Below are positions 1-7,842 of a DNA stretch of 64,000 nucleotides, piece after piece; position 1 is the first letter of the stretch; each line of letters starts with the position of its first letter. The stretch covers positions 1,798,001-1,862,000 of the forward strand of contig NZ_CP043869.1 of NCBI RefSeq assembly GCF_008630635.1, in the 5' to 3' direction. The position numbers and the translations under genes were made by a program. Below the pieces are notes generated by a model. That model had not been told where the DNA came from. It did not search any database and saw only the letters and a list, made by a program, of their open reading frames with translations. The DNA is from Neptunomonas concharum (lineage in GTDB: Bacteria > Pseudomonadota > Gammaproteobacteria > Pseudomonadales > Balneatricaceae).

Positions 1-15
1 TATGAGGATATGATA

Positions 16-435
16 ATGCGAACATTTGACCTTACACCACTTTACCGTTCAGCCATTGGTTTTGATCGACTTGCCAATATGATTGATTCAGCTAACCGTA
101 ATGAGCAACAACCTAGCTATCCTCCCTATAACATTGAATTATTGGGAGAAAATGCCTACAGAATCACCATGGCCATTGCAGGATTTTCTAAATCAGAACT
201 GGAGATTCAGTCTGAAGAAGGTAATCTGACGATTAAGGGCGCAAAAGAAGCCGATACAACAGAGCGCACTTATCTGTACCAAGGCATTGCTGCCCGGAAC
301 TTTGAGCGTAGATTTCAACTAGCGGACCATGTCAAAGTCGTTAAAGCCACTATAGAAAATGGCCTGCTACATGTTGACCTCGTCAGGGAGATTCCTGAAG
401 CGATGAAACCGCGTCAGATCGAAATTACAGATTAA
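16..435 (+). CDS. ibpA: Small heat-shock protein, IbpA/Hsp20 family
   Basis: ATP-independent holdase chaperone that binds unfolding proteins in the cytoplasm and hands them to DnaK/ClpB. The N-terminus ([19 protein letters not shown]) and the [19 protein letters not shown] block are close to E. coli IbpA/IbpB. The alpha-crystallin domain spans about residues 35-125 and an IEI-type C-terminal anchor (QIEITD) is present. An ATG two codons upstream is open, but ATG at 16 is preferred because it matches the family start and has GAGG eight bases upstream. The upstream regulatory region, where a ROSE-type thermometer often sits, lies outside the window. Confidence 0.95.
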   Translation: MRTFDLTPLYRSAIGFDRLANMIDSANRNEQQPSYPPYNIELLGENAYRITMAIAGFSKSELEIQSEEGNLTIKGAKEADTTERTYLYQGIAARNFERRFQLADHVKVVKATIENGLLHVDLVREIPEAMKPRQIEITD

Positions 436-447
436 TCTCGACCTCTA

Positions 448-472
448 AGTAGGGAAGCAGCGCTTCCCTACT
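448..472. terminator. Hairpin between convergent genes
   Basis: Perfect 11-bp inverted repeat (AGTAGGGAAGC, loop AGC) between the Hsp20 stop and the RND pump stop, with a short T-run 5-10 bases further on. It probably serves as a terminator for the heat-shock gene and perhaps for both converging genes. Confidence 0.6.
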
Positions 473-481
473 ACATCCTTT

Positions 482-3400
482 TTAAGCGCCAACCGCCCCC
501 TTTTTGAAATACCGATCACCTAGCACCAACATACAAGGTGTGATGAACAAGGTAAGCAAAGTGGCAAAGGCTAAACCTCCCGCAATGGTACTGGCAAGTT
601 GCACCCACATTTGAGATGACGGCGCGTCCAAAGCAATTTTACGCCCGATAAAATCTAAATTGAGTCCATATGCCATGGGAATAAGCCCTGACACTGTGGT
701 TACAGCCGTCAGTAGTACAGGGCGCAGGCGCTCTCTTCCTGTCATAAAGGCTGCATCCAATGACGCTATCCCTTCTGCTCTTTTCTTATTAAAAGCATCT
801 ATCAAAATAATATTGTTGTTTACCACAATCCCTGCCAGAGCAATAACACCGATCCCTCCCATGACGATACCAAAGGGCTGGTTCGTCAAAAATAACCCAA
901 GCAGCACCCCAGCTGTAGAGAAAAGAATGGCACTGAGCACTAAAACACTCTGATAAAAGCTATTAAACTGAGTAACCAAAATAAGCAGCATAATAAATAA
1001 TGCAACGATGAACGCCTTGATCAGAAAAGCCATGCTGTCTTTCTGGTCGGCATCTTCACCTTTAAAGTTAAACTCAACCCCTTGCGGGAAAGCGGTTTCG
1101 CTAATACGAGCCTGTAAGGCCTTAAGTTGGTTGTCGACCAATAGTCCCTCTTGAATATCGGATCGGATAGATATGACCTGTCGTCCATCAACTCGCTTGA
1201 TTCTTGAAACTTTGGGGGATGGTGAAACTTCCACAAAATTACTGACAGGCACCATGCCTTGGGCTGTTTTAATTCTTAACTGCTCTAATTGCTGTAGGGT
1301 TCTATGCTCTTTCGGAAAACGGGCACGAATATCCACCTCGTCATCGCTGTAATCCGGCCGGTATTGTGCAAGATTGATCCCAGCGGTGATTAGCTGGACA
1401 GCGTTCCCAATAGATATAATATCAGCACCGTAACGGGCAGCCTCTTGTCGGTTTACCGCCAAGGTCCACTCGATACCGGGCAAAGACCGGTCATCTTCGA
1501 TGCTAATAAAGCCCTTGATATCCCTCATAAGCCCTAGGAGCTGATCGGCTGAACTGATCAGATCGGACTGAGAGACACCACCAATCTCTATTTCAATGGG
1601 TTTACCGCCTGCCGGCCCATCCTCCTCCTCGATAACCTCTAAATATAAGCCAGGTATACCCTTAATTTTTTGCGCCAAGATAGAGAGTATGTGGTTTGCT
1701 GGCGCACGCTGGTGCCACTCTTCCAAGCGAAATTGCAAAACACCAATAATATCCTCCTTTCCTTCGCCATCTGGCTGAGCAAACGACCGAGCGTACACCG
1801 CTCCCAAGCCAGCCACACCTGTAATTCTCTTTTCAACCTCTTTTAAATAGTTATCCTTCTCGACAACCGATAGATCACCGCGGGCGTGAACCTGAACCAT
1901 TGCCGTTTCTGGCTCTGTTTCAGGGAAAAAAGTGATACCAGCACCATAGCTGCCGTAAACGATGTATACCAAAACCATCATGCCACATGTTGTTGCTATG
2001 GTTTTTACAGGATGTTTTAAGAAGAAGCTTAGCAACTGTGCGTAAAGATTAGCGCCTTTACTTGGCGTTGGGGCCTCCACTTTTTTAGCAGATTTAAATC
2101 CCGTGCGATTAAACAGATATCCCACTACAGGTAAAAAAACCAGAGCCATGGCTAGAGAGGCTAATAGACATAAAACCACCGTGATAGGTAAGTATTTCAT
2201 GAACTCACCCACTGTGCCGGGCCAAAATGCCAAAGGTATAAAGACAGCCAGTGTTGTAAAGGTCGATGCAATGATAGGCCAAGCCATTTGCTGTGCAGCA
2301 TGGGTGAAAGCGACTTGACCAGTATCACCTGCTCGCATCTGTTTCTCAGCCATTTCTACAATCACAATAGCACCATCAACCAACATGCCAACAACCAGAA
2401 TCAAACTGAACAAAACAACAATATTGAGGGTGATACCCAACAAGTAGATACACAAAAGGCCCATCAAGAAAGACCCCGGTATGGCCAGCCCTACCAAGAG
2501 TGAAGAGCGTACCCCTAAGAAAGCAATGATGATAATCATCACGATCAACATAGCACTGAGGATATTATTAAGCAGATCCCACAACAGGGTACTTATCTGG
2601 GCAGATTGATCGAGAATATAACTGACCTGAACACTGGCAGGCATCAGCGTTTTAGCAATCTTAACGACAGCCTGTACTTGGGCCACAGTCTCTATAATAT
2701 TGGCCCCTGAGCGCTTTGATATCTCAAGCGAAATAGCTGGCGCGCCATCCACCCGAGCAAAGCCATCAGGATCTTTAAATGTATTGCGCAGTGTTGCAAC
2801 ATCAGAAAAGGTGACGACAGTCGACCCACTCACTTTAATCGGCAGTTGCAAGAGGTCATCTAGCTTTTCAATGACACCGGGGACTTTTAAATTTAATCGT
2901 CCAATACCTGTATCCAAAGCCCCAGCGGCGATCAACAGGTTATTTCGGCTGATGATATCCAAAACCTGAGCATAGTCGAGTTCATAAGCATCCAGCAAAA
3001 GCGGATCAATCGCCACTTCTAATACCTCTTCCCGATCCCCACCTATCTCAACGGACAACACATTAGGCAAGGCCGTAATTTCCCGCTTGAGTTGGCGGGC
3101 AATACCAATTAACTCCCTCTCATCAATCGGTGCCGAGATACTTAATGTCATCACCGGAAAAAGCGCCGTATTAATTTCGTTCACCACGGGGCTTTCGGTG
3201 CTTCTGGGAAGTTGAGATTTGGCTTGTTCCACCTGAGTTCTCACATCCTGTAAAGCCTGCTTGGCATCAAAACCCGCTTCAAACTCCAAGGTAACAGAGG
3301 CATACCCTTGGGTTGCAGATGCCGTCATCTCTTTAACCCCTTTAATGCTTCTTAACGCTTTTTCCATAGGCTTTATCAAAAGGCGCTCGGCATCTTCCGG

Positions 3401-3559
3401 CGAGATTCCATCATGAACCATCGAGACGTAAATAAATGGGATAGCGATTTCCGGATCAGACTCTTTGGGAATGGAAATAAAGGCTGAAACGCCAGAGACC
3501 AGCAAGAATAATAAAAGTAGCAGCACCATACGGCTGCGTTCCATCAAGAAAGTGATCAC
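482..3559 (-). CDS. RND efflux permease (AcrB/HAE family)
   Basis: Inner-membrane proton/drug antiporter forming the pump of a tripartite RND system. Its 1025 residues match the family length. TM1 is near residues 9-29 and a TM2-TM6 bundle lies around 330-480. The TM4 relay motif reads GMLVDGAIVIVE near residue 395, so only one acidic residue is present where AcrB has two. The second TM bundle (about 845-1015) contains GIVVNNNIILID. It starts at GTG with an AGGAG site and overlaps the stop of the adaptor gene by four bases, so the two are translationally coupled. Substrate is unknown. No outer-membrane channel gene is adjacent, so a TolC-like protein from elsewhere is presumably used. Confidence 0.93.
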   Translation of the reverse strand: MITFLMERSRMVLLLLLFLLVSGVSAFISIPKESDPEIAIPFIYVSMVHDGISPEDAERLLIKPMEKALRSIKGVKEMTASATQGYASVTLEFEAGFDAKQALQDVRTQVEQAKSQLPRSTESPVVNEINTALFPVMTLSISAPIDERELIGIARQLKREITALPNVLSVEIGGDREEVLEVAIDPLLLDAYELDYAQVLDIISRNNLLIAAGALDTGIGRLNLKVPGVIEKLDDLLQLPIKVSGSTVVTFSDVATLRNTFKDPDGFARVDGAPAISLEISKRSGANIIETVAQVQAVVKIAKTLMPASVQVSYILDQSAQISTLLWDLLNNILSAMLIVMIIIIAFLGVRSSLLVGLAIPGSFLMGLLCIYLLGITLNIVVLFSLILVVGMLVDGAIVIVEMAEKQMRAGDTGQVAFTHAAQQMAWPIIASTFTTLAVFIPLAFWPGTVGEFMKYLPITVVLCLLASLAMALVFLPVVGYLFNRTGFKSAKKVEAPTPSKGANLYAQLLSFFLKHPVKTIATTCGMMVLVYIVYGSYGAGITFFPETEPETAMVQVHARGDLSVVEKDNYLKEVEKRITGVAGLGAVYARSFAQPDGEGKEDIIGVLQFRLEEWHQRAPANHILSILAQKIKGIPGLYLEVIEEEDGPAGGKPIEIEIGGVSQSDLISSADQLLGLMRDIKGFISIEDDRSLPGIEWTLAVNRQEAARYGADIISIGNAVQLITAGINLAQYRPDYSDDEVDIRARFPKEHRTLQQLEQLRIKTAQGMVPVSNFVEVSPSPKVSRIKRVDGRQVISIRSDIQEGLLVDNQLKALQARISETAFPQGVEFNFKGEDADQKDSMAFLIKAFIVALFIMLLILVTQFNSFYQSVLVLSAILFSTAGVLLGLFLTNQPFGIVMGGIGVIALAGIVVNNNIILIDAFNKKRAEGIASLDAAFMTGRERLRPVLLTAVTTVSGLIPMAYGLNLDFIGRKIALDAPSSQMWVQLASTIAGGLAFATLLTLFITPCMLVLGDRYFKKGAVGA

Positions 3560-4662
3560 AACGCTTGCTCCTGCTCCTGCCCAGCGGTAACAGCAATTAG
3601 CCTTTTTACAGAGCTCGCATCAATCTGATCACCCTCTTGATAAAAGCCTTGCCCATGAGTGATTAAAGAGACCGACTCTGGTAGGCCAGACACCCAAAAG
3701 CCGCTTGTTTCATGGCGAATGATAGATACAGGGAATACCTTCACGCGGTTATCACTATTCAGGGCTTTAACATATAGCTCCCCTTGATAGTCCAAATTTA
3801 GTAACGCCGGTGACACAAGGTGTGCTTGGTGACTCTCGATTGGTAGTTCTACACGTGCACTCAAACCTAACCAAGGTTTTTGATCCGGATTTGAAACCTG
3901 AACCTCAACTCTAAAGCTGCGGGTTTCCTTATCAGCTAAATGCGCGATGTATGAGACAGTACCTGTCAACGCCTCGCCGGTAACCAAACGGGCAGTGACT
4001 CTTTGGCCTGATTTGATGGCGGCTAAGTGATGCTGGGACACCTGCACACTGATGCGTACTTGGCTGTCATCTACCAAAACAGCCACACTATCTCCGCGAT
4101 CAACAAAGTCACCCAACTCCAGCGGCCTTTGGTCTAGAACTCCTGCGAAGGGGGCTTTAATCTGAGTATTGCTGATATCTTCTTTAATCTGAGCCAATGA
4201 TGCTTCTGACTCAGCAACAAGCGCTTCATGACTAAGGACATTCGTTTTAGCACGCAATCCTTTTTGTTGCAGCTTAACATTAGCCAACCAATCACTTTTG
4301 CGCTGACGCAGCTCCGCTTCTGCCTGCTTCAAGCGAGCTTTGCGATCATTCATCGCTAACTGAACTAATGTCTCATCCGTTTTTACACGCTGACTACGCG
4401 AAGCAGGTATGCCAACCACCTTACCAGCCGTCTCTGCCTTAATTGTTACCGTTCGATGAGGCTCTACATGTCCTGCTAATACCAATGTTTTTTCAATAGT
4501 TTGTGCATGGGAAACACGCGTTTGGATGATCACATCCTCATGGCGATCATGTTTACTGAGAACATCATTCTCTACAGGTCGACTTGATTGAACATTCCCC
4601 GTAAAAATCCAGAAACAGGCCAATATAAGCAGCCCTAATGCAATCTGCTTTGAGCGATCCAC
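3556..4662 (-). CDS. RND periplasmic adaptor (membrane fusion protein)
   Basis: HlyD/AcrA-type subunit linking the RND permease to an outer-membrane channel. One N-terminal membrane anchor (about residues 8-25) is followed by a lipoyl half-motif (AGHVEPHRTVTIKAETAGKV), an alpha-helical hairpin (about 105-165), the second lipoyl half (IKAPFAGVLDQRPLELGDFV) and beta-barrel domains. No lipobox Cys is seen, so it is anchored by the helix rather than by lipid. The GTG start at 4662 has a GAGG site six bases upstream. It is first of the adaptor-pump pair and overlaps the permease start. Confidence 0.92.
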   Translation of the reverse strand: MDRSKQIALGLLILACFWIFTGNVQSSRPVENDVLSKHDRHEDVIIQTRVSHAQTIEKTLVLAGHVEPHRTVTIKAETAGKVVGIPASRSQRVKTDETLVQLAMNDRKARLKQAEAELRQRKSDWLANVKLQQKGLRAKTNVLSHEALVAESEASLAQIKEDISNTQIKAPFAGVLDQRPLELGDFVDRGDSVAVLVDDSQVRISVQVSQHHLAAIKSGQRVTARLVTGEALTGTVSYIAHLADKETRSFRVEVQVSNPDQKPWLGLSARVELPIESHQAHLVSPALLNLDYQGELYVKALNSDNRVKVFPVSIIRHETSGFWVSGLPESVSLITHGQGFYQEGDQIDASSVKRLIAVTAGQEQEQAL

Positions 4663-4687
4663 TTTCTACCTCATGCGTTACAAATAG

Positions 4688-4709
4688 AAAAAGGGCCCAT
4701 AGGCCCTTT
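4688..4709 (-). terminator. Intrinsic terminator after the MipA/OmpV gene
   Basis: On the minus strand, AAAGGGCC and GGCCCTTT form an 8-bp stem followed by five T's, just downstream of the MipA/OmpV stop. It separates that gene from the efflux pair, or attenuates readthrough into it. Confidence 0.75.
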
Positions 4710-4723
4710 GAGTATGGGAAGAC

Positions 4724-5470
4724 TTAAAAAGTGTATGCGACACCTAACGTTGTTGACCAAGTATTGTCACGCTCTACGATCGGAGACTTTTCAATCTCGC
4801 TACCCAACCAGGTATAGTTAGCCGAATGGAAAAGGCTCCAGCTGTCAGTGACAGGCACCATCACGTTATAGCCAACATAAGGTGCGACCGTTGCATCACC
4901 TTTATAAGCAGCACGCGTTGCAGTTGCTTCTTTAGCGCGCACACCGTAGTAATAATCGACGTAATCTTTCGTTAAGAAACTAACACCCACTGTCGGAGAA
5001 AAAATAGCCATACCGCCTACATCAATAGCATGGCTATAACTCATATCAGCAAAGAATCCTTTATAAGCACCAGCCACATCATGTAGTAAAGATGCACTGA
5101 ACTCCCCTGCTTCACCCAAGCGATATACTGCGGTAACACCCATATCGACACTGATGTCTCTGTCATCCATGCCTGCAAAGTATTTAGAGTCCTTACTCTT
5201 AAAATCTGAACCTACCGATGATAATGTCGCGTATACACTGAGCGGTGTCTCATCACTGCCGATAAAACGGTAATGCGCGCCCGTAGAACCAACTGAGAAA
5301 TTCTCACCTTCATACTCAACAAAAATTAAAGGATCACTGTTGTCTTTATAGCCTTTATAGGGTGACTTAAAAGAAACACCGCCGGCCCCAATGGTGAAAT
5401 CACCTGCATTAACAACAAAGCTTGAACCCAATAGTAAACAGGTGGCAGCAATTAAAGACGTGTTTTTCAT
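4724..5470 (-). CDS. MipA/OmpV family outer-membrane protein
   Basis: Predicted outer-membrane beta-barrel of 248 residues, the usual size for MipA/OmpV proteins. It has a Sec signal peptide (about residues 1-22, ending VVNAG), a GxGGVSFKSPYKGYKD opening typical of the family, alternating amphipathic strands and a terminal Phe after TTLGVAYTF, as expected for BAM recognition. MipA was described as an MltA-interacting scaffold in E. coli; relatives are often two-component targets tied to membrane-peptide or antibiotic stress. The sensor and regulator genes lie immediately upstream on the same strand, which fits a target role here. That regulatory link is inference. Confidence 0.88.
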   Translation of the reverse strand: MKNTSLIAATCLLLGSSFVVNAGDFTIGAGGVSFKSPYKGYKDNSDPLIFVEYEGENFSVGSTGAHYRFIGSDETPLSVYATLSSVGSDFKSKDSKYFAGMDDRDISVDMGVTAVYRLGEAGEFSASLLHDVAGAYKGFFADMSYSHAIDVGGMAIFSPTVGVSFLTKDYVDYYYGVRAKEATATRAAYKGDATVAPYVGYNVMVPVTDSWSLFHSANYTWLGSEIEKSPIVERDNTWSTTLGVAYTF

Positions 5471-5563
5471 GTAATTAGCCTCATCAATATGTGATTTGAA
5501 TAAGGCTATTATTTAGATGTAACACCCCTGACAATAGTGAGAGTGTGTATTGAAATGTATGAC

Positions 5564-6871
5564 TTATGTCTGCGTTCTGTCTGGGAGTGGTAGATACAAC
5601 GAAAAGCGTGCTCCACCGATAGGCGCACTAGAGACCGTCACTCTTCCTTGATGGATATCCATGATCTCCTTTACGATGGACAAACCTAAGCCGTGCCCAC
5701 CGGTATCTCGGGCTCTTGCGACATCTAAACGCTCAAACGGCTCAAAGATACGTTCATGCTCGCTCAGCGGTACCCCTTGCCCATCATCATCAACACAAAT
5801 GACCAAATAACCATCTTCAATCAGTGCATGTAGTTCTATCTGGGTATAGGCATGAATATCAGCATTACGGACTAAATTACTTAATGCCCTTAATAAAAGA
5901 CGAGGGTCAAACTTTAACGCTATCGAAGGGCATTCAATAACGGCTAGTTCCTTTAAACAACTACGCTGCAAAAGGGGCTGTTGTTGTTTTAGCCACTGTG
6001 CTACATCCTGCGATTCAAACGCTGCAATAGTGCCCGACCTTTGCATTTTCGCATAGCTTAATAACTCTTCGACAAGCTGATCCAGCTCTGCCAAATCCTC
6101 TTCCATACCGGCCAGAAAAGGCTGTTGTGCAGGCGCTACAAGATCTTCTTCCAACATCGTTAGCTGGCAACGTAAGCGAAAGATAGGGGTTCGCAACTCA
6201 TGGGCAACGGCATTAGTTAAGCGCTTATGGCTGGCAATTAGAAGTTCAATCCGCTCGGCCATTGAATTAAATGAACGATTTAACCCCCCCACTCGATGCT
6301 TACTGGCCATGGGCGCACGAGCCGAAAAGTCACCATTAGCGATAGCTGTAGCCGATGTCTCCAACATTTTCAGCTTGCGCTGCAAGAGATAAGTCCAAGC
6401 AGCCAGAGCTAACGCTGTAACAATAAAAAAGCCCCAAAAAGCCGTTATATCAACCAGTTTTTGAATCTTAACAAAATCAGAATTCGGGTCATCATGGGAT
6501 TTATATATCTTATCGTTGACACTTAGCCAAAAGTACATAGCTTCACCATCATCCCCCTCCAGCTCACCCCAAAAAGGCCCTGAACTTTTTAACGCCTTAA
6601 TTTCAGGTTGATTAAGTGTTTCTGGAGAGGCCAATACAGTCAGCACTTGGTTTTCAAGCTCGGCAGTGCGATACATAGCCTTCTCCATTGCCTCCTCACC
6701 AGCCAGTTGATAAATCTCTTCAAACAGCTTCGTATAGCTTGTTACTTTACGCCGGACTTCCTCTTGAAACGCGTCCTTGAACACCTTTTCAGCCGTAAGA
6801 TCTAAAAGAAGAATAAAACCAAATAATGCCGCAATGACACCAATATAGAGCGTAATAAAAAGACGAGCCAT
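5564..6871 (-). CDS. Sensor histidine kinase, RstB-like
   Basis: Membrane-bound kinase of 435 residues. TM1 covers about residues 5-25, a periplasmic sensor of about 115 residues follows, TM2 is at about 142-162 and HAMP at about 165-215. The phospho-acceptor His224 lies in AVAHELRTP. N-box (LSNLVRNADIHA), G1 (VDDDGQGVP) and G2 (GGHGLGLSIVKEI) motifs of the HATPase domain are intact. The pattern resembles RstB/CpxA-type envelope kinases; the ligand is unknown. It lies about 95 bases downstream of its response regulator on the same strand and precedes the MipA/OmpV gene, suggesting an envelope-stress module. Confidence 0.92.
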   Translation of the reverse strand: MARLFITLYIGVIAALFGFILLLDLTAEKVFKDAFQEEVRRKVTSYTKLFEEIYQLAGEEAMEKAMYRTAELENQVLTVLASPETLNQPEIKALKSSGPFWGELEGDDGEAMYFWLSVNDKIYKSHDDPNSDFVKIQKLVDITAFWGFFIVTALALAAWTYLLQRKLKMLETSATAIANGDFSARAPMASKHRVGGLNRSFNSMAERIELLIASHKRLTNAVAHELRTPIFRLRCQLTMLEEDLVAPAQQPFLAGMEEDLAELDQLVEELLSYAKMQRSGTIAAFESQDVAQWLKQQQPLLQRSCLKELAVIECPSIALKFDPRLLLRALSNLVRNADIHAYTQIELHALIEDGYLVICVDDDGQGVPLSEHERIFEPFERLDVARARDTGGHGLGLSIVKEIMDIHQGRVTVSSAPIGGARFSLYLPLPDRTQT

Positions 6872-6965
6872 AAGTGAGCTATCCCATTAGTGAGCGAGTA
6901 CCTTTCTCATTCTGGCACAAGAAATCACTCAGCTTCACCTGTTGGTATGTATGGAAATGTATGGG

Positions 6966-7697
6966 CTAATCCCACTGGTTTGAGACAAACATATAGCCCT
7001 TGCCGCGCACGGTAATAATACGGCTAGGCAAAGCGGAGTCATCTCCTAGTTTCTTACGTAAAATCGCAATTTTATTATCGATGGTTCGGTCAACACCGTC
7101 ATAATCAATCCCGCGGGTAGTTTTAACTAAAATCTCCCGTGATAGCGCCTCATCCCGATGGCTGGCCAACAACCATAACAAGTCAAACTCCCCCGGAGTT
7201 AAACTAACGCGCTGTTCATCAAGATGGCATACCTGAGTGAGCTGATTAAGGGACAAGCCACCTAACTGCAACTGATGGTCGTCTTGAGTTTGCAACGCCT
7301 CCGTTTGTCCAAAACCCGCATCATGAGAAACGCCTAGCTGACGACGCAACAGCATACGAATTCGTGCCAATAAAACCCTCGGTTGCAAAGGCTTACAGAC
7401 AAAATCATCAGCCCCCATCTCCAATGCAGCCACCTGATCCATATCATCATCACTGGCGGTAAGGATAAGAATCTTTCCCTCAAATACGCCCCTGACCTCA
7501 CGACATACACTCAAACCATCCATCCCTGGCAACATTAAGTCCAAGATCAATAGATCAGGGTTAGCATCAGATAGCAAAGACAACGCTTCATCTCCCCGAT
7601 GCCCCACAGCCACCTCAAAACCATGACGAGTAAGATACATACTCAGTAGCTGGGTAAGTTTTTCATCATCTTCAATGAGCAGGATTTTTTCTGACAT
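6966..7697 (-). CDS. OmpR/PhoB-type response regulator, RstA-like
   Basis: Receiver domain (residues 3-115) with acidic pocket EDD at 9-11, phospho-acceptor Asp53 in ILDLMLPGMDG and the conserved Lys in VCKPLQP. A winged-helix C-terminus with LSLTPGEFDLLWLLA and RTIDNKIAILRKKLGDD is followed by the VRGKGYMF wing. Length (243) is normal. It sits upstream of the kinase on the minus strand, and its own start faces the PHP-glycosyltransferase gene across 145 bases that should hold divergent promoters. Likely targets are this operon, the OmpV gene and the RND pump; this is inferred from position only. Confidence 0.93.
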   Translation of the reverse strand: MSEKILLIEDDEKLTQLLSMYLTRHGFEVAVGHRGDEALSLLSDANPDLLILDLMLPGMDGLSVCREVRGVFEGKILILTASDDDMDQVAALEMGADDFVCKPLQPRVLLARIRMLLRRQLGVSHDAGFGQTEALQTQDDHQLQLGGLSLNQLTQVCHLDEQRVSLTPGEFDLLWLLASHRDEALSREILVKTTRGIDYDGVDRTIDNKIAILRKKLGDDSALPSRIITVRGKGYMFVSNQWD

Positions 7698-7842
7698 CTT
7701 CGAGGCGGCCTAGATAGCGGTTACACAGAGATAATACCTAAGGCGAAGATCATAACGGCAAATTTTAGTAAATCACACCCTTACACGCCTTCGCGGTAAA
7801 AATACCCATGTTGTCATATTTCCTACAACTACGCGCGTTAGG

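Noticed and set aside
1021-1236. 71-codon frame inside the RND pump
   Set aside because: Shadow in another frame of a well-supported large gene.
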